Source: Martelella mediterranea DSM 17316
GTDB lineage: Bacteria > Pseudomonadota > Alphaproteobacteria > Rhizobiales > Rhizobiaceae
Direction of reading: 5' to 3'
Length of the DNA: 64,000 bases
Assembly (NCBI RefSeq): GCF_002043005.1
Contig: NZ_CP020330.1
Span: 2,250,001 to 2,314,000, forward strand
Below, piece after piece: positions 1 through 9,181 of the stretch. Made by a program: the position numbers and the translations under genes. The notes beneath the pieces were generated by a model that saw only the letters and a list, made by a program, of their open reading frames with translations, was not told the origin of the DNA and made no database searches. Numbering within the stretch: the first letter of the stretch is position 1; every line of letters begins with the position of its first letter.

Positions 1-208
1 CGGCATCATGCGCTGCGACGTTATCGCCGAAGGCGTGATCGCCGCGGTCAAGGAAGTCGGTCTCAAGGTGCCGCTGGTCGTCCGTCTCGAAGGCACCAAT
101 GTCGAACTCGGCAAGAAGATCATCAACGAGAGTGGCCTCAACGTCATCTCCGCCGATGATCTCGACGACGCGGCCCAGAAAATCGTTTCGGCCGTTAAGG
201 AGGCCTGA
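1..208 (+). CDS. sucC: Succinyl-CoA synthetase beta subunit, C-terminal end (partial)
   Basis: The gene enters from the left edge, in the frame whose first full codon is at base 2, and ends with TGA at 206-208. The visible 68 or so residues ([13 protein letters not shown]..., [31 protein letters not shown]) match the C-terminus of the ADP-forming succinate-CoA ligase beta subunit, part of the ligase domain that pairs with SucD. The enzyme makes ATP or GTP from succinyl-CoA in the TCA cycle. sucD follows after 6 bases, and the sucD ribosome site (AAGGAGG) lies inside the last codons of sucC, so the two are translationally linked. The start lies outside the window. Confidence 0.95.
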   Translation, partial: GIMRCDVIAEGVIAAVKEVGLKVPLVVRLEGTNVELGKKIINESGLNVISADDLDDAAQKIVSAVKEA

Positions 209-214
209 GTACCC

Positions 215-1120
215 ATGTCCATTCTGGTAAACAAAGACACCAAGGTTCTGGTTCAGGGCCTCACCGGCAAGACCGGTACCTTTCACACCGAGCAGGCGCT
301 TGCCTATTACGGCACCAAGATGGTCGGCGGTATCCACCCGAAGAAGGGCGGCGAGCAGTGGAGCTCGGGCGTTGACGGCACAAATCTGCCGATCTTCGCT
401 TCGGTTGCCGAAGGCAAGGAAAAGACCGGCGCCGATGCATCCGTGATCTACGTTCCGCCGGCTGGCGCGGGCGCTGCGATCCTGGAAGCCATCGAAGCCG
501 AAATTCCGCTGATCGTCTGCATCACCGAAGGCATTCCGGTGGCCGACATGGTCAAGGTCAAGGCCAGGCTCGACAAGTCGAAGTCGCGCCTGATCGGCCC
601 GAACTGCCCCGGCGTTCTGACGCCGGAAGAATGCAAGATCGGCATCATGCCGGGCTCGATCTTCAAGAAGGGCTCCGTCGGCGTTCTGTCGCGCTCCGGC
701 ACGCTTACCTATGAGGCCGTGTTCCAGACCACCAATGAAGGCCTCGGCCAGACCACGGCCGTCGGCATTGGCGGCGACCCGGTCAAGGGCACCGAGTTCA
801 TCGACATGCTGGAAATGTTCCTGGCCGACGACGCCACCCAGTCGATCATCATGATCGGCGAGATTGGCGGCTCGGCCGAGGAAGAGGCTGCCCAGTTCCT
901 GAAGGACGAGGCCAAGAAGGGCCGCAAGAAGCCGATGGTCGGCTTCATCGCGGGCCGTACCGCCCCTCCCGGCCGCACCATGGGCCATGCCGGCGCTGTT
1001 ATCTCCGGCGGCAAGGGTGGCGCTGAAGACAAGATCGAGGCGATGGAATCGGCCGGCATCACCGTGTCGCCGTCTCCGGCGCGTCTTGGCAAGACGCTGG
1101 TTGAAGTCCTGAAGGGCTGA
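215..1120 (+). CDS. sucD: Succinyl-CoA synthetase alpha subunit
   Basis: 301 residues, the normal length for SucD. An N-terminal CoA-binding Rossmann region ([19 protein letters not shown], about residues 11-29) is followed by the ligase domain. The phosphorylated histidine is H258 in [20 protein letters not shown]. With SucC it converts succinyl-CoA, ADP and phosphate to succinate, CoA and ATP. The start is set by AAGGAGG near 197-203. It sits in the order sucC-sucD-sucA-sucB, usual for rhizobia, in which the TCA ligase and the 2-oxoglutarate dehydrogenase genes are neighbours and probably co-transcribed. Nothing unusual was seen in the protein. Confidence 0.97.
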   Translation: MSILVNKDTKVLVQGLTGKTGTFHTEQALAYYGTKMVGGIHPKKGGEQWSSGVDGTNLPIFASVAEGKEKTGADASVIYVPPAGAGAAILEAIEAEIPLIVCITEGIPVADMVKVKARLDKSKSRLIGPNCPGVLTPEECKIGIMPGSIFKKGSVGVLSRSGTLTYEAVFQTTNEGLGQTTAVGIGGDPVKGTEFIDMLEMFLADDATQSIIMIGEIGGSAEEEAAQFLKDEAKKGRKKPMVGFIAGRTAPPGRTMGHAGAVISGGKGGAEDKIEAMESAGITVSPSPARLGKTLVEVLKG

Positions 1121-1138
1121 TCCAGTTGAGAAAGATGT

Positions 1139-1162
1139 CGTGGCGACCGGCGGGTCGCCACG
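1139..1162. other. Perfect 10-bp hairpin between sucD and sucA
   Basis: CGTGGCGACC (1139-1148) and GGTCGCCACG (1153-1162) are perfect inverted repeats around a 4-base loop, 19 bases after the sucD stop. There is no clean T-run behind it (AAAATACC follows), so it looks more like an mRNA-stabilising or partly attenuating hairpin than a full terminator. It could explain different expression of sucCD and sucAB. Confidence 0.6.
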
Positions 1163-1254
1163 AAAATACCGTTTTCCGCGTGATGTCACGGCGGCTCGAC
1201 GGAATTTCAGAGGGTGGACCGGCGTGAGGCCGGTTTCACCGTTTCAAGCGGGAG

Positions 1255-1272
1255 GCGGACGAATTCGTCCGC
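1255..1272. promoter_or_regulatory. 18-bp perfect palindrome at the sucA ribosome-binding region
   Basis: GCGGACGAATTCGTCCGC is fully self-complementary and ends 8 bases before the sucA ATG at 1281. It covers the place where the ribosome site should be; the purine-rich GGGAGG at 1250-1255 lies at its left edge. In RNA it would form a 7- to 9-bp stem close to the start codon. It could be a protein operator or a translation-control hairpin. This is inference from position only. Confidence 0.55.
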
Positions 1273-1280
1273 GCGTGCAC

Positions 1281-4265
1281 ATGTCCAGGCAAGAAGCCAA
1301 CGAACAATTTCTCCTGACCTCGTTTCTCGATGGGGCGAATGCCACCTATATCGAGCATCTCTACGCGGCCTATGAGGATGATCCGAATTCGGTGTCGGAA
1401 GAATGGCGCGATTTCTTCAAGGCGCTCGGCGATGATCCGGACGCGGTGAGGAAGGCGGCCGAGGGCGCGTCCTGGAAAAAGGACAACTGGCCGGTAAAGC
1501 CCGCCGACGAGCTGACCGCCGCCCTTGACGGCAATTGGGGCGATGTCGAGCGCGTTGTGGAGAAGAAGCTCACCGCCAAGGCGGCGGCCGAGGGTGCCGC
1601 CCTTTCCGGCGAGGAAGTGCTGCGCGCCACCCGCGATTCCGTGCGCGCGCTGATGATGATCCGCGCCTTCCGCATGCGCGGCCATCTGCACGCCAAGCTT
1701 GACCCGCTCGGTCTCGCCGGCATGGCGGACGACGATTACAACGAATTGTCGCCCCAGGCCTACGGCTTCACCGAGGCCGATTTCGACCGCCCGATCTTCA
1801 TCGACAATGTCCTGGGACTGGAATACGCCACGATCCCGCAGATGGTCGATATTCTGACCCGCACCTATTGTTCGACGCTCGGCGTCGAATTCATGCACAT
1901 CTCCAATCCGGAGGAAAAGGCGTGGATTCAGGAGCGGATCGAAGGTCCTGAAAAGAGCATCACCTTCACCGAGAACGGCAAGAAGGCGATCCTGCAGAAG
2001 CTGGTCGAGGCCGAGGGCTTCGAGAAATTTCTCGATGTCAAATACAAGGGCACCAAGCGTTTCGGCCTGGATGGCGGCGAGTCGCTGATCCCGGCCATGG
2101 AGCAGATCATCAAGCGCGGCGGTTCGCTGGGCCTGAAGGAGATCGTGCTCGGCATGCCGCATCGCGGCCGCCTCAACGTGCTCTCGCAGGTGATGGCCAA
2201 GACCCACCGCGCGATCTTCCACGAGTTCAAGGGCGGCTCGTTCAAGCCCGACGACGTCGAGGGTTCCGGCGACGTGAAGTACCACCTCGGCGCGTCCTCG
2301 GACCGCGAATTCGACGGTAACAATGTCCACCTGTCGCTGACGGCGAACCCCTCGCATCTGGAAATCGTCGATCCGGTGGTGATGGGCAAGGCCCGCGCCA
2401 AGCAGGATATCCTCGCCACCCAGCGCGAGGGCGAGATCGTTCCGCTTTCCGAGCGCGCCAAGGTCATGCCGCTCTTGCTGCACGGCGATGCCGCCTTTGC
2501 CGGCCAGGGCGTGGTGGCCGAGGTTCTGGGGCTTTCGGGCCTGCGCGGCCATCGCGTGGCCGGCACGGTGCATTTCATCGTCAACAACCAGATCGGCTTC
2601 ACCACCAACCCGGCCTTCTCGCGCTCCTCGCCCTATCCGTCGGATGTGGCGAAGATGATCGAGGCGCCGATCTTCCACGTCAATGGCGACGATCCGGAAG
2701 CCGTGGTCTATGCCGCCAAGATCGCGACCGAGTTCCGGATGAAGTTCCACAAGCCGGTCGTCATCGACATGTTCTGCTATCGCCGCTTCGGCCATAACGA
2801 GGGCGACGAGCCGTCCTTCACCCAGCCGAAGATGTACAAGGCGATCCGTGGTCACCAGACCGTGACCCAGCTCTATGCCGAGCGGCTGATCAAGGAAGGC
2901 CTGATCACCAAGGACGAGTTCGAGCAGATGCTTTCCGACTGGAAGGATTTCCTCGAACAGGAATTCGAGGCCGGCTCCTCCTACAAGCCGAACAAGGCCG
3001 ACTGGCTGGACGGCGAGTGGTCGGGCCTGCGCGCCGCCGACAATGCCGATGAGCTGCGCCGCGGCAAGACCTCGGTTCCGATGAAGACGCTGAAGGAAAT
3101 CGGCAAGAAGCTGACCGAGGTTCCGGAAGGCTTCAACGTGCACCGCACCGTGCAGCGCTTCCTCGACAACCGCGCCAAGATGATCGAGACCGGCGAGGGG
3201 ATCGACTGGGCCATGGGTGAGGCGCTGGCCTTCGGCGCGCTCTGCCATGAGGGCTTCAAGGTCCGTCTGTCGGGTCAGGATGTCGAGCGCGGCACCTTCT
3301 CGCAGCGCCATTCGGTGCTCTACGATCAGGAAACCGAGGAGCGCTATATCCCGCTCCAGCATATTCACCAGGCGCAGGGCCGCTACGAAGTCGTGAACTC
3401 GATGCTTTCGGAGGAAGCCGTGCTCGGCTTCGAATACGGCTATTCGCTGGCCCGCCCGAACGCGCTGACGCTGTGGGAAGCCCAGTTCGGCGATTTCGCC
3501 AATGGCGCGCAGGTGATCTTCGACCAGTTCATCTCGTCGGGCGAGCGTAAATGGCTGCGCATGTCCGGTCTCGTCTGCCTTCTGCCGCACGGCTATGAGG
3601 GGCAGGGGCCGGAGCACTCGTCCGCCCGCCTGGAGCGCTGGCTGCAGATGTGCGCCGAGGACAACATGCAGGTTGCCAACTGCACCACGCCAGCGAACTA
3701 TTTCCACATTCTGCGCCGCCAGCTGAAGCGCGACTTCCGCAAGCCGCTGATTCTGATGACGCCGAAGTCGCTGCTGCGCCACAAGCGCGCAACCTCGACG
3801 CTGTCGGAAATGGCGGGCGAGACCGCGTTCCACCGCCTGTTGTGGGATGACGCGGTCGAGCACGACACGCCGATCAAGCTGGTCAAGGATGCCAAGATCC
3901 GGCGCGTGGTTCTGTGCTCGGGCAAGGTCTATTACGACCTGTTCGAGGAACGCGAGAAGCGCGGCATCGACGACATCTACCTTCTGCGCGTCGAGCAGCT
4001 CTATCCCTTCCCCGCCAAGGCGCTGATCAACATGCTGTCGCGCTTCAAGAACGCGGAGATGGTATGGTGCCAGGAAGAGCCGAAGAATATGGGCGCATGG
4101 TCGTTCATCGAGCCTTATCTGGAATGGGTGCTGACCCATATCGACGCCAAGCACACCAGGGTGCGCTATGCCGGTCGTCCGGCGGCTGCTTCCACGGCCA
4201 CAGGCCTGATGTCGCGCCATCTGGCGCAACTCGAGGCCTTCCTGGAAGACGCGCTCGGCGAGTGA
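1281..4265 (+). CDS. sucA: 2-oxoglutarate dehydrogenase E1 component
   Basis: 994 residues from the ATG at 1281 (MSRQEANEQFLLTSFLDGANATYIEHLYAAYEDDPNSVSEEWRDFF), the usual length for alphaproteobacterial SucA. A longer in-frame GTG start at 1140 would add 47 residues that do not resemble the family and would run through two hairpins, so it was rejected. The protein shows the lipoyl-partner N-terminal tail, the thiamine diphosphate-binding core (LGMPHRGRLNVLSQV, GDAAFAGQGVV, VNNQIGFTTNP) and the transketolase-like C-terminal half (QFGDFANGAQVIFDQFISSGE). It decarboxylates 2-oxoglutarate and passes the succinyl group to SucB. Confidence 0.97.
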   Translation: MSRQEANEQFLLTSFLDGANATYIEHLYAAYEDDPNSVSEEWRDFFKALGDDPDAVRKAAEGASWKKDNWPVKPADELTAALDGNWGDVERVVEKKLTAKAAAEGAALSGEEVLRATRDSVRALMMIRAFRMRGHLHAKLDPLGLAGMADDDYNELSPQAYGFTEADFDRPIFIDNVLGLEYATIPQMVDILTRTYCSTLGVEFMHISNPEEKAWIQERIEGPEKSITFTENGKKAILQKLVEAEGFEKFLDVKYKGTKRFGLDGGESLIPAMEQIIKRGGSLGLKEIVLGMPHRGRLNVLSQVMAKTHRAIFHEFKGGSFKPDDVEGSGDVKYHLGASSDREFDGNNVHLSLTANPSHLEIVDPVVMGKARAKQDILATQREGEIVPLSERAKVMPLLLHGDAAFAGQGVVAEVLGLSGLRGHRVAGTVHFIVNNQIGFTTNPAFSRSSPYPSDVAKMIEAPIFHVNGDDPEAVVYAAKIATEFRMKFHKPVVIDMFCYRRFGHNEGDEPSFTQPKMYKAIRGHQTVTQLYAERLIKEGLITKDEFEQMLSDWKDFLEQEFEAGSSYKPNKADWLDGEWSGLRAADNADELRRGKTSVPMKTLKEIGKKLTEVPEGFNVHRTVQRFLDNRAKMIETGEGIDWAMGEALAFGALCHEGFKVRLSGQDVERGTFSQRHSVLYDQETEERYIPLQHIHQAQGRYEVVNSMLSEEAVLGFEYGYSLARPNALTLWEAQFGDFANGAQVIFDQFISSGERKWLRMSGLVCLLPHGYEGQGPEHSSARLERWLQMCAEDNMQVANCTTPANYFHILRRQLKRDFRKPLILMTPKSLLRHKRATSTLSEMAGETAFHRLLWDDAVEHDTPIKLVKDAKIRRVVLCSGKVYYDLFEEREKRGIDDIYLLRVEQLYPFPAKALINMLSRFKNAEMVWCQEEPKNMGAWSFIEPYLEWVLTHIDAKHTRVRYAGRPAAASTATGLMSRHLAQLEAFLEDALGE

Positions 4266-4279
4266 TTTGAACTTTCCCA

Positions 4280-4306
4280 GCATGCCGGTCGAGGAGCCCG
4301 GCATGC
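4280..4306. other. Hairpin between sucA and sucB
   Basis: GCATGCCGG (4280-4288) pairs perfectly with CCGGCATGC (4298-4306). A second small stem follows (CGCCT-CAA-GGCG then TTTT, about 4312-4328), giving a weak terminator-like shape before sucB at 4362. It may trim or stabilise the mRNA, or partly attenuate into sucB. Confidence 0.5.
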
Positions 4307-4361
4307 GCAAACCGCCTCAAGGCGTTTTGAAACAGACATTATCAAGATCGGGACTTTTGAA

Positions 4362-5591
4362 ATGGCCACTGAAATCCGCGTTCCCACTCTGGGCGAATCC
4401 GTTACCGAGGCGACGGTCGGCACCTGGTACAAGAAGGTCGGCGACGCGATTGCCGCCGACGAGCCGATTGTCGAGCTTGAAACCGACAAGGTGACCATCG
4501 AGGTTCCCGCACCCGCCGCCGGCGTGCTGTCGGAAATCGTCGCCGCCGAAGGCGAGACGGTTGAGCTGAATGCCCTGCTCGGCCAGATCGGCGAGGGCGA
4601 CGCCGCCGCCGCCAGCGAGAAGAAGGAAGAAAAGCCCAAGGAAGAGGCGCCGAAGGAAGAGGCCAAGGCTGAAGAAAAGGCCGATGGCAAATCCGGTGAT
4701 ATGCCGGCCGCTCCCGCCGCCGCCAAGATGATGGCCGAGAAGAACATCTCGGAAGATCAGGTCGAAGGCACCGGCAAGCGCGGCCAGATCCTGAAGGGCG
4801 ACGTGATTGCCGCAGCCGCCAAGGGCACGTCCTCGCCCGCTCCGTCGGACACGAAGGCGCCGGCGCGCGGCCCCTCAAAGGTCGAGGATGCCGACCGCGA
4901 AGAGCGCGTCAAGATGACCCGCCTGCGCCAGACCATCGCCAAGCGTCTCAAGGACGCCCAGAACACGGCCGCGATGCTGACCACCTTCAACGAGGTGGAC
5001 ATGACGGCGGTGATGGAGATGCGCAACAAGTACAAGGACCTGTTCCTGAAGAAGCACGACGTCAAGCTCGGCTTCATGGGCTTCTTCACCAAGGCCGTCT
5101 GCCACGCGCTGAAGGAAATCCCGGCGGTGAACGCCGAGATCGATGGCACGGACATCATCTACAAGAACTTCTGCCACATCGGCATGGCCGTCGGCACCGA
5201 CAAGGGCCTCGTGGTCCCGGTCGTGCGCGATGCCGACCAGATGTCGATTGCCGAGATCGAGGCCGAGATCGCGCGTCTCGCCAAGGCGGCCCGTAGCGGC
5301 CAGCTTTCCATGGCTGACATGCAGGGCGGCACCTTCACGATCACCAATGGCGGCGTCTACGGCTCGCTGATGTCCTCGCCGATCCTGAACGCGCCGCAGT
5401 CCGGCATTCTCGGCATGCACAAGATCCAGGAGCGGCCGATGGCGATTGGCGGCCAGGTCGTCATCCGCCCGATGATGTATCTGGCGCTGTCCTACGACCA
5501 CCGCATGGTCGATGGTCAGGAAGCGGTGACCTTCCTGGTGCGCGTCAAGGAAACGCTGGAAGATCCCGAACGCCTCGTTCTCGATCTCTGA
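4362..5591 (+). CDS. sucB: 2-oxoglutarate dehydrogenase E2, dihydrolipoyl succinyltransferase
   Basis: 409 residues. Residues 1-75 are one lipoyl domain with lipoyl lysine K43 in [12 protein letters not shown] charged Ala/Pro/Glu/Lys linker follows, then a peripheral subunit-binding domain (about 113-146, [29 protein letters not shown]). The catalytic acyltransferase domain ends with [13 protein letters not shown], where H380 and D384 are the catalytic pair. It forms the core of the complex and transfers succinyl groups to CoA. It follows sucA after 96 bases holding a hairpin. The single lipoyl domain and the DHRMVDG motif distinguish it from pyruvate dehydrogenase E2 only in part, but the position after sucA settles the call. 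Confidence 0.97.
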   Translation: MATEIRVPTLGESVTEATVGTWYKKVGDAIAADEPIVELETDKVTIEVPAPAAGVLSEIVAAEGETVELNALLGQIGEGDAAAASEKKEEKPKEEAPKEEAKAEEKADGKSGDMPAAPAAAKMMAEKNISEDQVEGTGKRGQILKGDVIAAAAKGTSSPAPSDTKAPARGPSKVEDADREERVKMTRLRQTIAKRLKDAQNTAAMLTTFNEVDMTAVMEMRNKYKDLFLKKHDVKLGFMGFFTKAVCHALKEIPAVNAEIDGTDIIYKNFCHIGMAVGTDKGLVVPVVRDADQMSIAEIEAEIARLAKAARSGQLSMADMQGGTFTITNGGVYGSLMSSPILNAPQSGILGMHKIQERPMAIGGQVVIRPMMYLALSYDHRMVDGQEAVTFLVRVKETLEDPERLVLDL

Positions 5592-5615
5592 TCAACAAAA
5601 CCTGGGGGCCGGGAC

Positions 5616-6230
5616 ATGAGCATCGAATTCCTGATTACGGCGCTGATTGTTGTTCTGGCTCCCGGCACGGGCGTGGTCTACACGCTCGCGACAGGGCTGG
5701 CGCAGGGCAGGATGGCAAGCGTGGCGGCCGCCTTGGGCTGCACGCTCGGCATCATTCCGGCAATCCTGGCCTCCGTCTTCGGCCTCGCCGCGCTGTTTCA
5801 TACCAGCGCGCTGCTTTTCCAGACGGTCAAGTTCGCCGGTGTTGCCTATCTGCTCTATCTGGCCTGGCAGACGCTGAAGGATCGCGGCGCAATGCGTGTC
5901 AGCGGCGAGGGCGTCGAGCGGCGCAACCTTTTCCAGATCGCCCGCAACGGCTTTCTCATCAATATCCTGAACCCGAAGCTCTCGATCTTCTTCCTCGCCT
6001 TCCTGCCGCAATTCGTTTCGCCGGCTGCCGCTTCGCCGGTCCTTGAGATGCTGGCGATGTCGGCCGTGTTCATGGCGATGACCTTTGCGGTCTTTGTCGT
6101 CTACGGTCAGTTTTCCGGTCTGATGCGTGACCGGGTGCTTTCGAGCGAGCGGGCAATGGCATGGATGCGGCGGAGCGTGGCGCTGGCCTTTGCCGGTTTC
6201 GGACTGAAGCTGGCGCTCTCCAGCCGCTGA
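5616..6230 (+). CDS. LysE/RhtB-family amino-acid exporter
   Basis: 204 residues with about six hydrophobic segments and the family start (MSIEFLITALIVVLAPGTGVVYTLATGLAQGRMASVAAALGCTLG), where the LysE/RhtB proteins carry a PG-centred motif after the first helix. The family exports amino acids or homoserine lactones across the inner membrane; the substrate here cannot be told from sequence. It follows sucB by 24 bases and is probably in the same transcript. It separates the E2 gene from the E3 gene lpd. Confidence 0.85.
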   Translation: MSIEFLITALIVVLAPGTGVVYTLATGLAQGRMASVAAALGCTLGIIPAILASVFGLAALFHTSALLFQTVKFAGVAYLLYLAWQTLKDRGAMRVSGEGVERRNLFQIARNGFLINILNPKLSIFFLAFLPQFVSPAAASPVLEMLAMSAVFMAMTFAVFVVYGQFSGLMRDRVLSSERAMAWMRRSVALAFAGFGLKLALSSR

Positions 6231-6258
6231 CAACATGCCAAGGAGTTTTCCGTCAGTC

Positions 6259-7392
6259 ATGTCTTCGTCCGCTTCGATTGTCTCTGCACTGGCTGTCGCG
6301 TTGACGATTGCTGGCTGTCAGAAAAAGGAGCCCTTCGATATGGCTGCCGTCTCCAGCAATCTCGAAGTCTTCTCCATGGACAGCGCGGCCATGAAGGCGA
6401 ACTATCTGGTAGAAGTCCCGATCGGCGAGCTTGAACTACCGGATGGCCGGCTCGTCGCGATGGACCCGCTGGTGATGCCGGAAATGGAATCATTCGAACG
6501 GAAGGTTCCCGAAGGCGTCTACCCGGTGACGTTCATCCGGGGCGACGAAGAATATGCCCGACCCGCGCTTCTGGTGATCCGTTTCTCGGATGAGCCGGTC
6601 GAGCGCTTCGAACTGGCAACGCGACCGGGACAAAACGTGGAAGACCTCGAAGAGGGCTATTTCTATGGCATTCCGGTCGACACCGGACTTGCCGCATTTG
6701 CCAATAGCGGCTTTGCCGCCGCCGAGAAGAAGCGCGACGCCGAGGAACGCGAAAGGCACGGTGACGACTATATCTCCTATTACGACGATGTGCTCGCCGA
6801 GGCGCTGCCGGGCGACAGCAATGATGAGCATGTGCTCCACCATCCCATAGAGGGCGATTTCGGTGCGGCGGCGATCAGCCAGTCAGGCTGGGGCGACGGG
6901 TTTTACCCGGTGATATGGGGGCTTGCCGCAGACGACAGCCCGGTGCTTGCCTTTATCGATTTCTATGTGATCGAGAACGGCGAGGGGCTGGAGCCCGGCG
7001 AACTTGCCAGCCGCAGGGCGCTGGATGCGATGACCGAGCAGCAAAAAGCGGATAATGTCGCCGCATATGACGCCATGAAGATGGGCGATATGAATGGCTT
7101 TGCCGCCTATGTCGACGACAAACGGATCAAACCCGAGGATCCGGTCATCCTTACGGGTGGGTCATTCATGGCGGAGGCGATCAGGCTGAACAACGCAGAG
7201 GCGCTGAAGATCATGATGGACGCTGGCGCGCGCGCCAAGCCCGGTGCGGTCGATTCGGAGTGGATCGAAAGTTATTACGGTTATGCGGAAGACCTGAACG
7301 AAGGCGCCCGCAAAACCGGAACGATACCGCCACGCTCCGAGGAGTTGATGGCGCTGTTGAGACAACTCGAAAGCGGGAACGCCGGACAATAG
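6259..7392 (+). CDS. Predicted lipoprotein of unknown function
   Basis: 377 residues from ATG 6259, or 385 from ATG 6235. The later start follows AGGAG at 6241-6245 and gives a cleaner signal peptide. The N-terminus MSSSASIVSALAVALTIAGC ends in a lipobox (TIAGC), so the mature protein should be lipid-anchored at Cys20. The rest is acidic and hydrophilic. One middle part (EGDFGAAAISQSGWGDGFYPVIWGLAADDSPVLAFIDFYVI) resembles the DUF4241-type fold that reports YPV/GDG motifs. This is a recollection, not a search. The C-terminal third (MNGFAAYVDDKRIKPEDPVI...NNAEALKIMMDAGAR) looks like one or two weak ankyrin-like repeats. It lies between the exporter and lpd; no link to the TCA complex is evident. 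Confidence 0.75.
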   Translation: MSSSASIVSALAVALTIAGCQKKEPFDMAAVSSNLEVFSMDSAAMKANYLVEVPIGELELPDGRLVAMDPLVMPEMESFERKVPEGVYPVTFIRGDEEYARPALLVIRFSDEPVERFELATRPGQNVEDLEEGYFYGIPVDTGLAAFANSGFAAAEKKRDAEERERHGDDYISYYDDVLAEALPGDSNDEHVLHHPIEGDFGAAAISQSGWGDGFYPVIWGLAADDSPVLAFIDFYVIENGEGLEPGELASRRALDAMTEQQKADNVAAYDAMKMGDMNGFAAYVDDKRIKPEDPVILTGGSFMAEAIRLNNAEALKIMMDAGARAKPGAVDSEWIESYYGYAEDLNEGARKTGTIPPRSEELMALLRQLESGNAGQ

Positions 7393-7422
7393 GCGGTTTC
7401 TGCCCAAGCAGAGGATAGAAGA

Positions 7423-8829
7423 ATGGCATATGATCTCATCGTAATCGGTTCCGGTCCCGGCGGCTATGTCTGCGCGGTCAAGGCATCGCAGCTCGGCATG
7501 AAGGTCGCCGTCGTCGAGAAGCGCGCCACCTATGGCGGCACCTGCCTGAACATCGGCTGCATCCCCTCCAAGGCGTTGCTGCATGCCTCGGAATATTACG
7601 CACACGCCGCCCATGGCATGGAAAGCCTCGGTATCAAGCTTTCCGGCGTCGAACTCGACCACGACAAGCTGATGGGCCACAAGGACGCGGTGGTGAAGTC
7701 GAATGTCGAAGGCGTCGCCTTCCTGTTCAAGAAGAACAAGATCGACGGCATTCAGGGCACGGGCAAGATCCTCGCGCCCGGCAAGGTGCAGGTGACCAAG
7801 GAAGACGGCTCGACCGAGGAGCTTGAGGCGAAGAACATCGTGATCGCCACCGGCTCCGATGTCGCCGGCATTCCGGGCGTCAATGTCGAGATCGACGAGG
7901 AGACCATCGTTTCCTCCACCGGCGGCATTGCGCTCAAGAAGGTGCCGGAAAAGATGATCGTTGTCGGCGGCGGCGTGATTGGCCTCGAGCTTGGCTCGGT
8001 CTGGTCGCGTCTCGGCGCCAAGGTGACGGTTGTCGAGTTTCTCGACAAGATCCTCGGGCCGATGGATGGCGAGGTCTCCAAGCAGTTCCAGAAGATGCTT
8101 GTCAAGCAGGGCCTTGACTTCAAGCTGTCCGCCAAGGTGACGGCGGTCGAGAAGGCCGAAAACGGCGCGAAGGTGACCTTCGAACCGGTGAAGGGCGGCG
8201 ATGCCGAAACCATCGAGGCCGATATCGTGCTGATTTCGACGGGCCGCAAGCCCTACACCGAGGGCCTCGGGCTGGAAGAGGCCGGCGTCAAGCTGGACGA
8301 TCGTGGCCGCGTGGAAATCGACAACCACTTCAAGACCAATGTCGACGGCATCTATGCGATCGGCGATGTGGTCAAGGGCCCGATGCTCGCGCACAAGGCC
8401 GAGGACGAGGGCGTGGCGCTCGCCGAAATCCTTGCCGGCCAGGCCGGCCACGTGAATTATGACGTCATCCCGAGCGTGGTCTACACCCAGCCGGAAGTCG
8501 CCTCCGTCGGCAGGACCGAGGAAGAGCTGAAGAAGGCCGGCGTCGCCTACAATGTCGGCAAGTTCCCGTTCATGGCCAATGGCCGCGCCCGCGCGATGGA
8601 GGCGACCGACGGTTTCGTCAAGGTGCTCGCCGACAAGGAGACCGACCGCGTGCTCGGCGTTCATATCGTCGGCTTCGGCGCGGGCGAGATGATCCACGAG
8701 GCGGCGGTGCTGATGGAATTCGGTGGCTCGGCCGAAGACCTCGGCCGCACCTGCCACGCACACCCGACCATGTCGGAAGCGGTGAAGGAGGCGGCACTCG
8801 GCGCGTTCTTCAAGCCGATCCACATGTAA
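7423..8829 (+). CDS. lpd: Dihydrolipoamide dehydrogenase (E3)
   Basis: 468 residues, full length. The FAD dinucleotide motif is IGSGPGGYVCAVKA (residues 8-21), the redox-active disulfide is C41/C46 in GGTCLNIGCIPSK, the NAD motif is VVGGGVIGLELGSV, and the C-terminal active-site dyad is H447/E452 in HAHPTMSEAV. It reoxidises dihydrolipoamide on SucB using NAD+. The place behind sucA and sucB marks it as the E3 of the 2-oxoglutarate complex; rhizobia usually carry another E3 with the pyruvate dehydrogenase. The start is preceded by a purine stretch (GAGGATAGAAGA). Confidence 0.97.
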   Translation: MAYDLIVIGSGPGGYVCAVKASQLGMKVAVVEKRATYGGTCLNIGCIPSKALLHASEYYAHAAHGMESLGIKLSGVELDHDKLMGHKDAVVKSNVEGVAFLFKKNKIDGIQGTGKILAPGKVQVTKEDGSTEELEAKNIVIATGSDVAGIPGVNVEIDEETIVSSTGGIALKKVPEKMIVVGGGVIGLELGSVWSRLGAKVTVVEFLDKILGPMDGEVSKQFQKMLVKQGLDFKLSAKVTAVEKAENGAKVTFEPVKGGDAETIEADIVLISTGRKPYTEGLGLEEAGVKLDDRGRVEIDNHFKTNVDGIYAIGDVVKGPMLAHKAEDEGVALAEILAGQAGHVNYDVIPSVVYTQPEVASVGRTEEELKKAGVAYNVGKFPFMANGRARAMEATDGFVKVLADKETDRVLGVHIVGFGAGEMIHEAAVLMEFGGSAEDLGRTCHAHPTMSEAVKEAALGAFFKPIHM

Positions 8830-8877
8830 GGCAGGCGGGGTGCGCCAAGGCTCGTTGAGCCTATCCCACTCTCCTCC

Positions 8878-9027
8878 GTCATGCTCGGGCTTGTCCCGAG
8901 CATCTAAGCACGTATCAACACGACAGGCGTTTCGGATGAAAAGGTCTTCAAAGACAATTCATTACGAACCGCCCACGCCGCTCGTGCGGAAGGGTGGTTA
9001 GATCCTCGGGACAAGCCCGAGGATGAC
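8878..9027. repeat. 150-bp palindrome-bounded repeat element, copy 1
   Basis: Each end holds a short palindrome: GCTCGGGCTTGTCCCGAGC at 8883-8901 and CCTCGGGACAAGCCCGAGG at 9004-9022. The outer 30 bases are also inverted copies of each other (left begins GTCATGCTCGGG, right ends CCCGAGGATGAC), so the element is a palindrome of palindromes. A second copy lies at 14193-14341 in the opposite direction, shown by the shared inner stretch read as AACCACC...GCGTGGGCGG, and a lone arm lies at 16828-16854. No ORF with a transposase signature is inside. It fills much of the 352-base gap between lpd and the cytochrome gene; the rest of that gap shows nothing clear. Confidence 0.8.
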
Positions 9028-9181
9028 GTCCGCGCAAGAGGTAGGGTCGTCGACAATCTGAGAGCGCTTTCCGCCCGCTTCATGAAAACTTCGTGACCTT
9101 CGAAAGTGCGGCTTGCTTTGCGGGCCGCATTTTCGTTTCATGGTTTATACGAACAAGCTCTTGATAAGAGGGGTAAATCCT

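Noticed and set aside
1232..1250. GTTTCACCGTTTCAAG before sucA as a further copy of the island palindrome.
   Set aside because: It is a direct repeat of GTTTCA, not an inverted one, and lacks TGAAAC.
1236..4310. Very long open frame on the minus strand opposite sucA (1024 codons).
   Set aside because: It mirrors a highly conserved sucA; its translation is rich in His, Arg, Gly and Leu without domains, a common shadow in GC-rich DNA.
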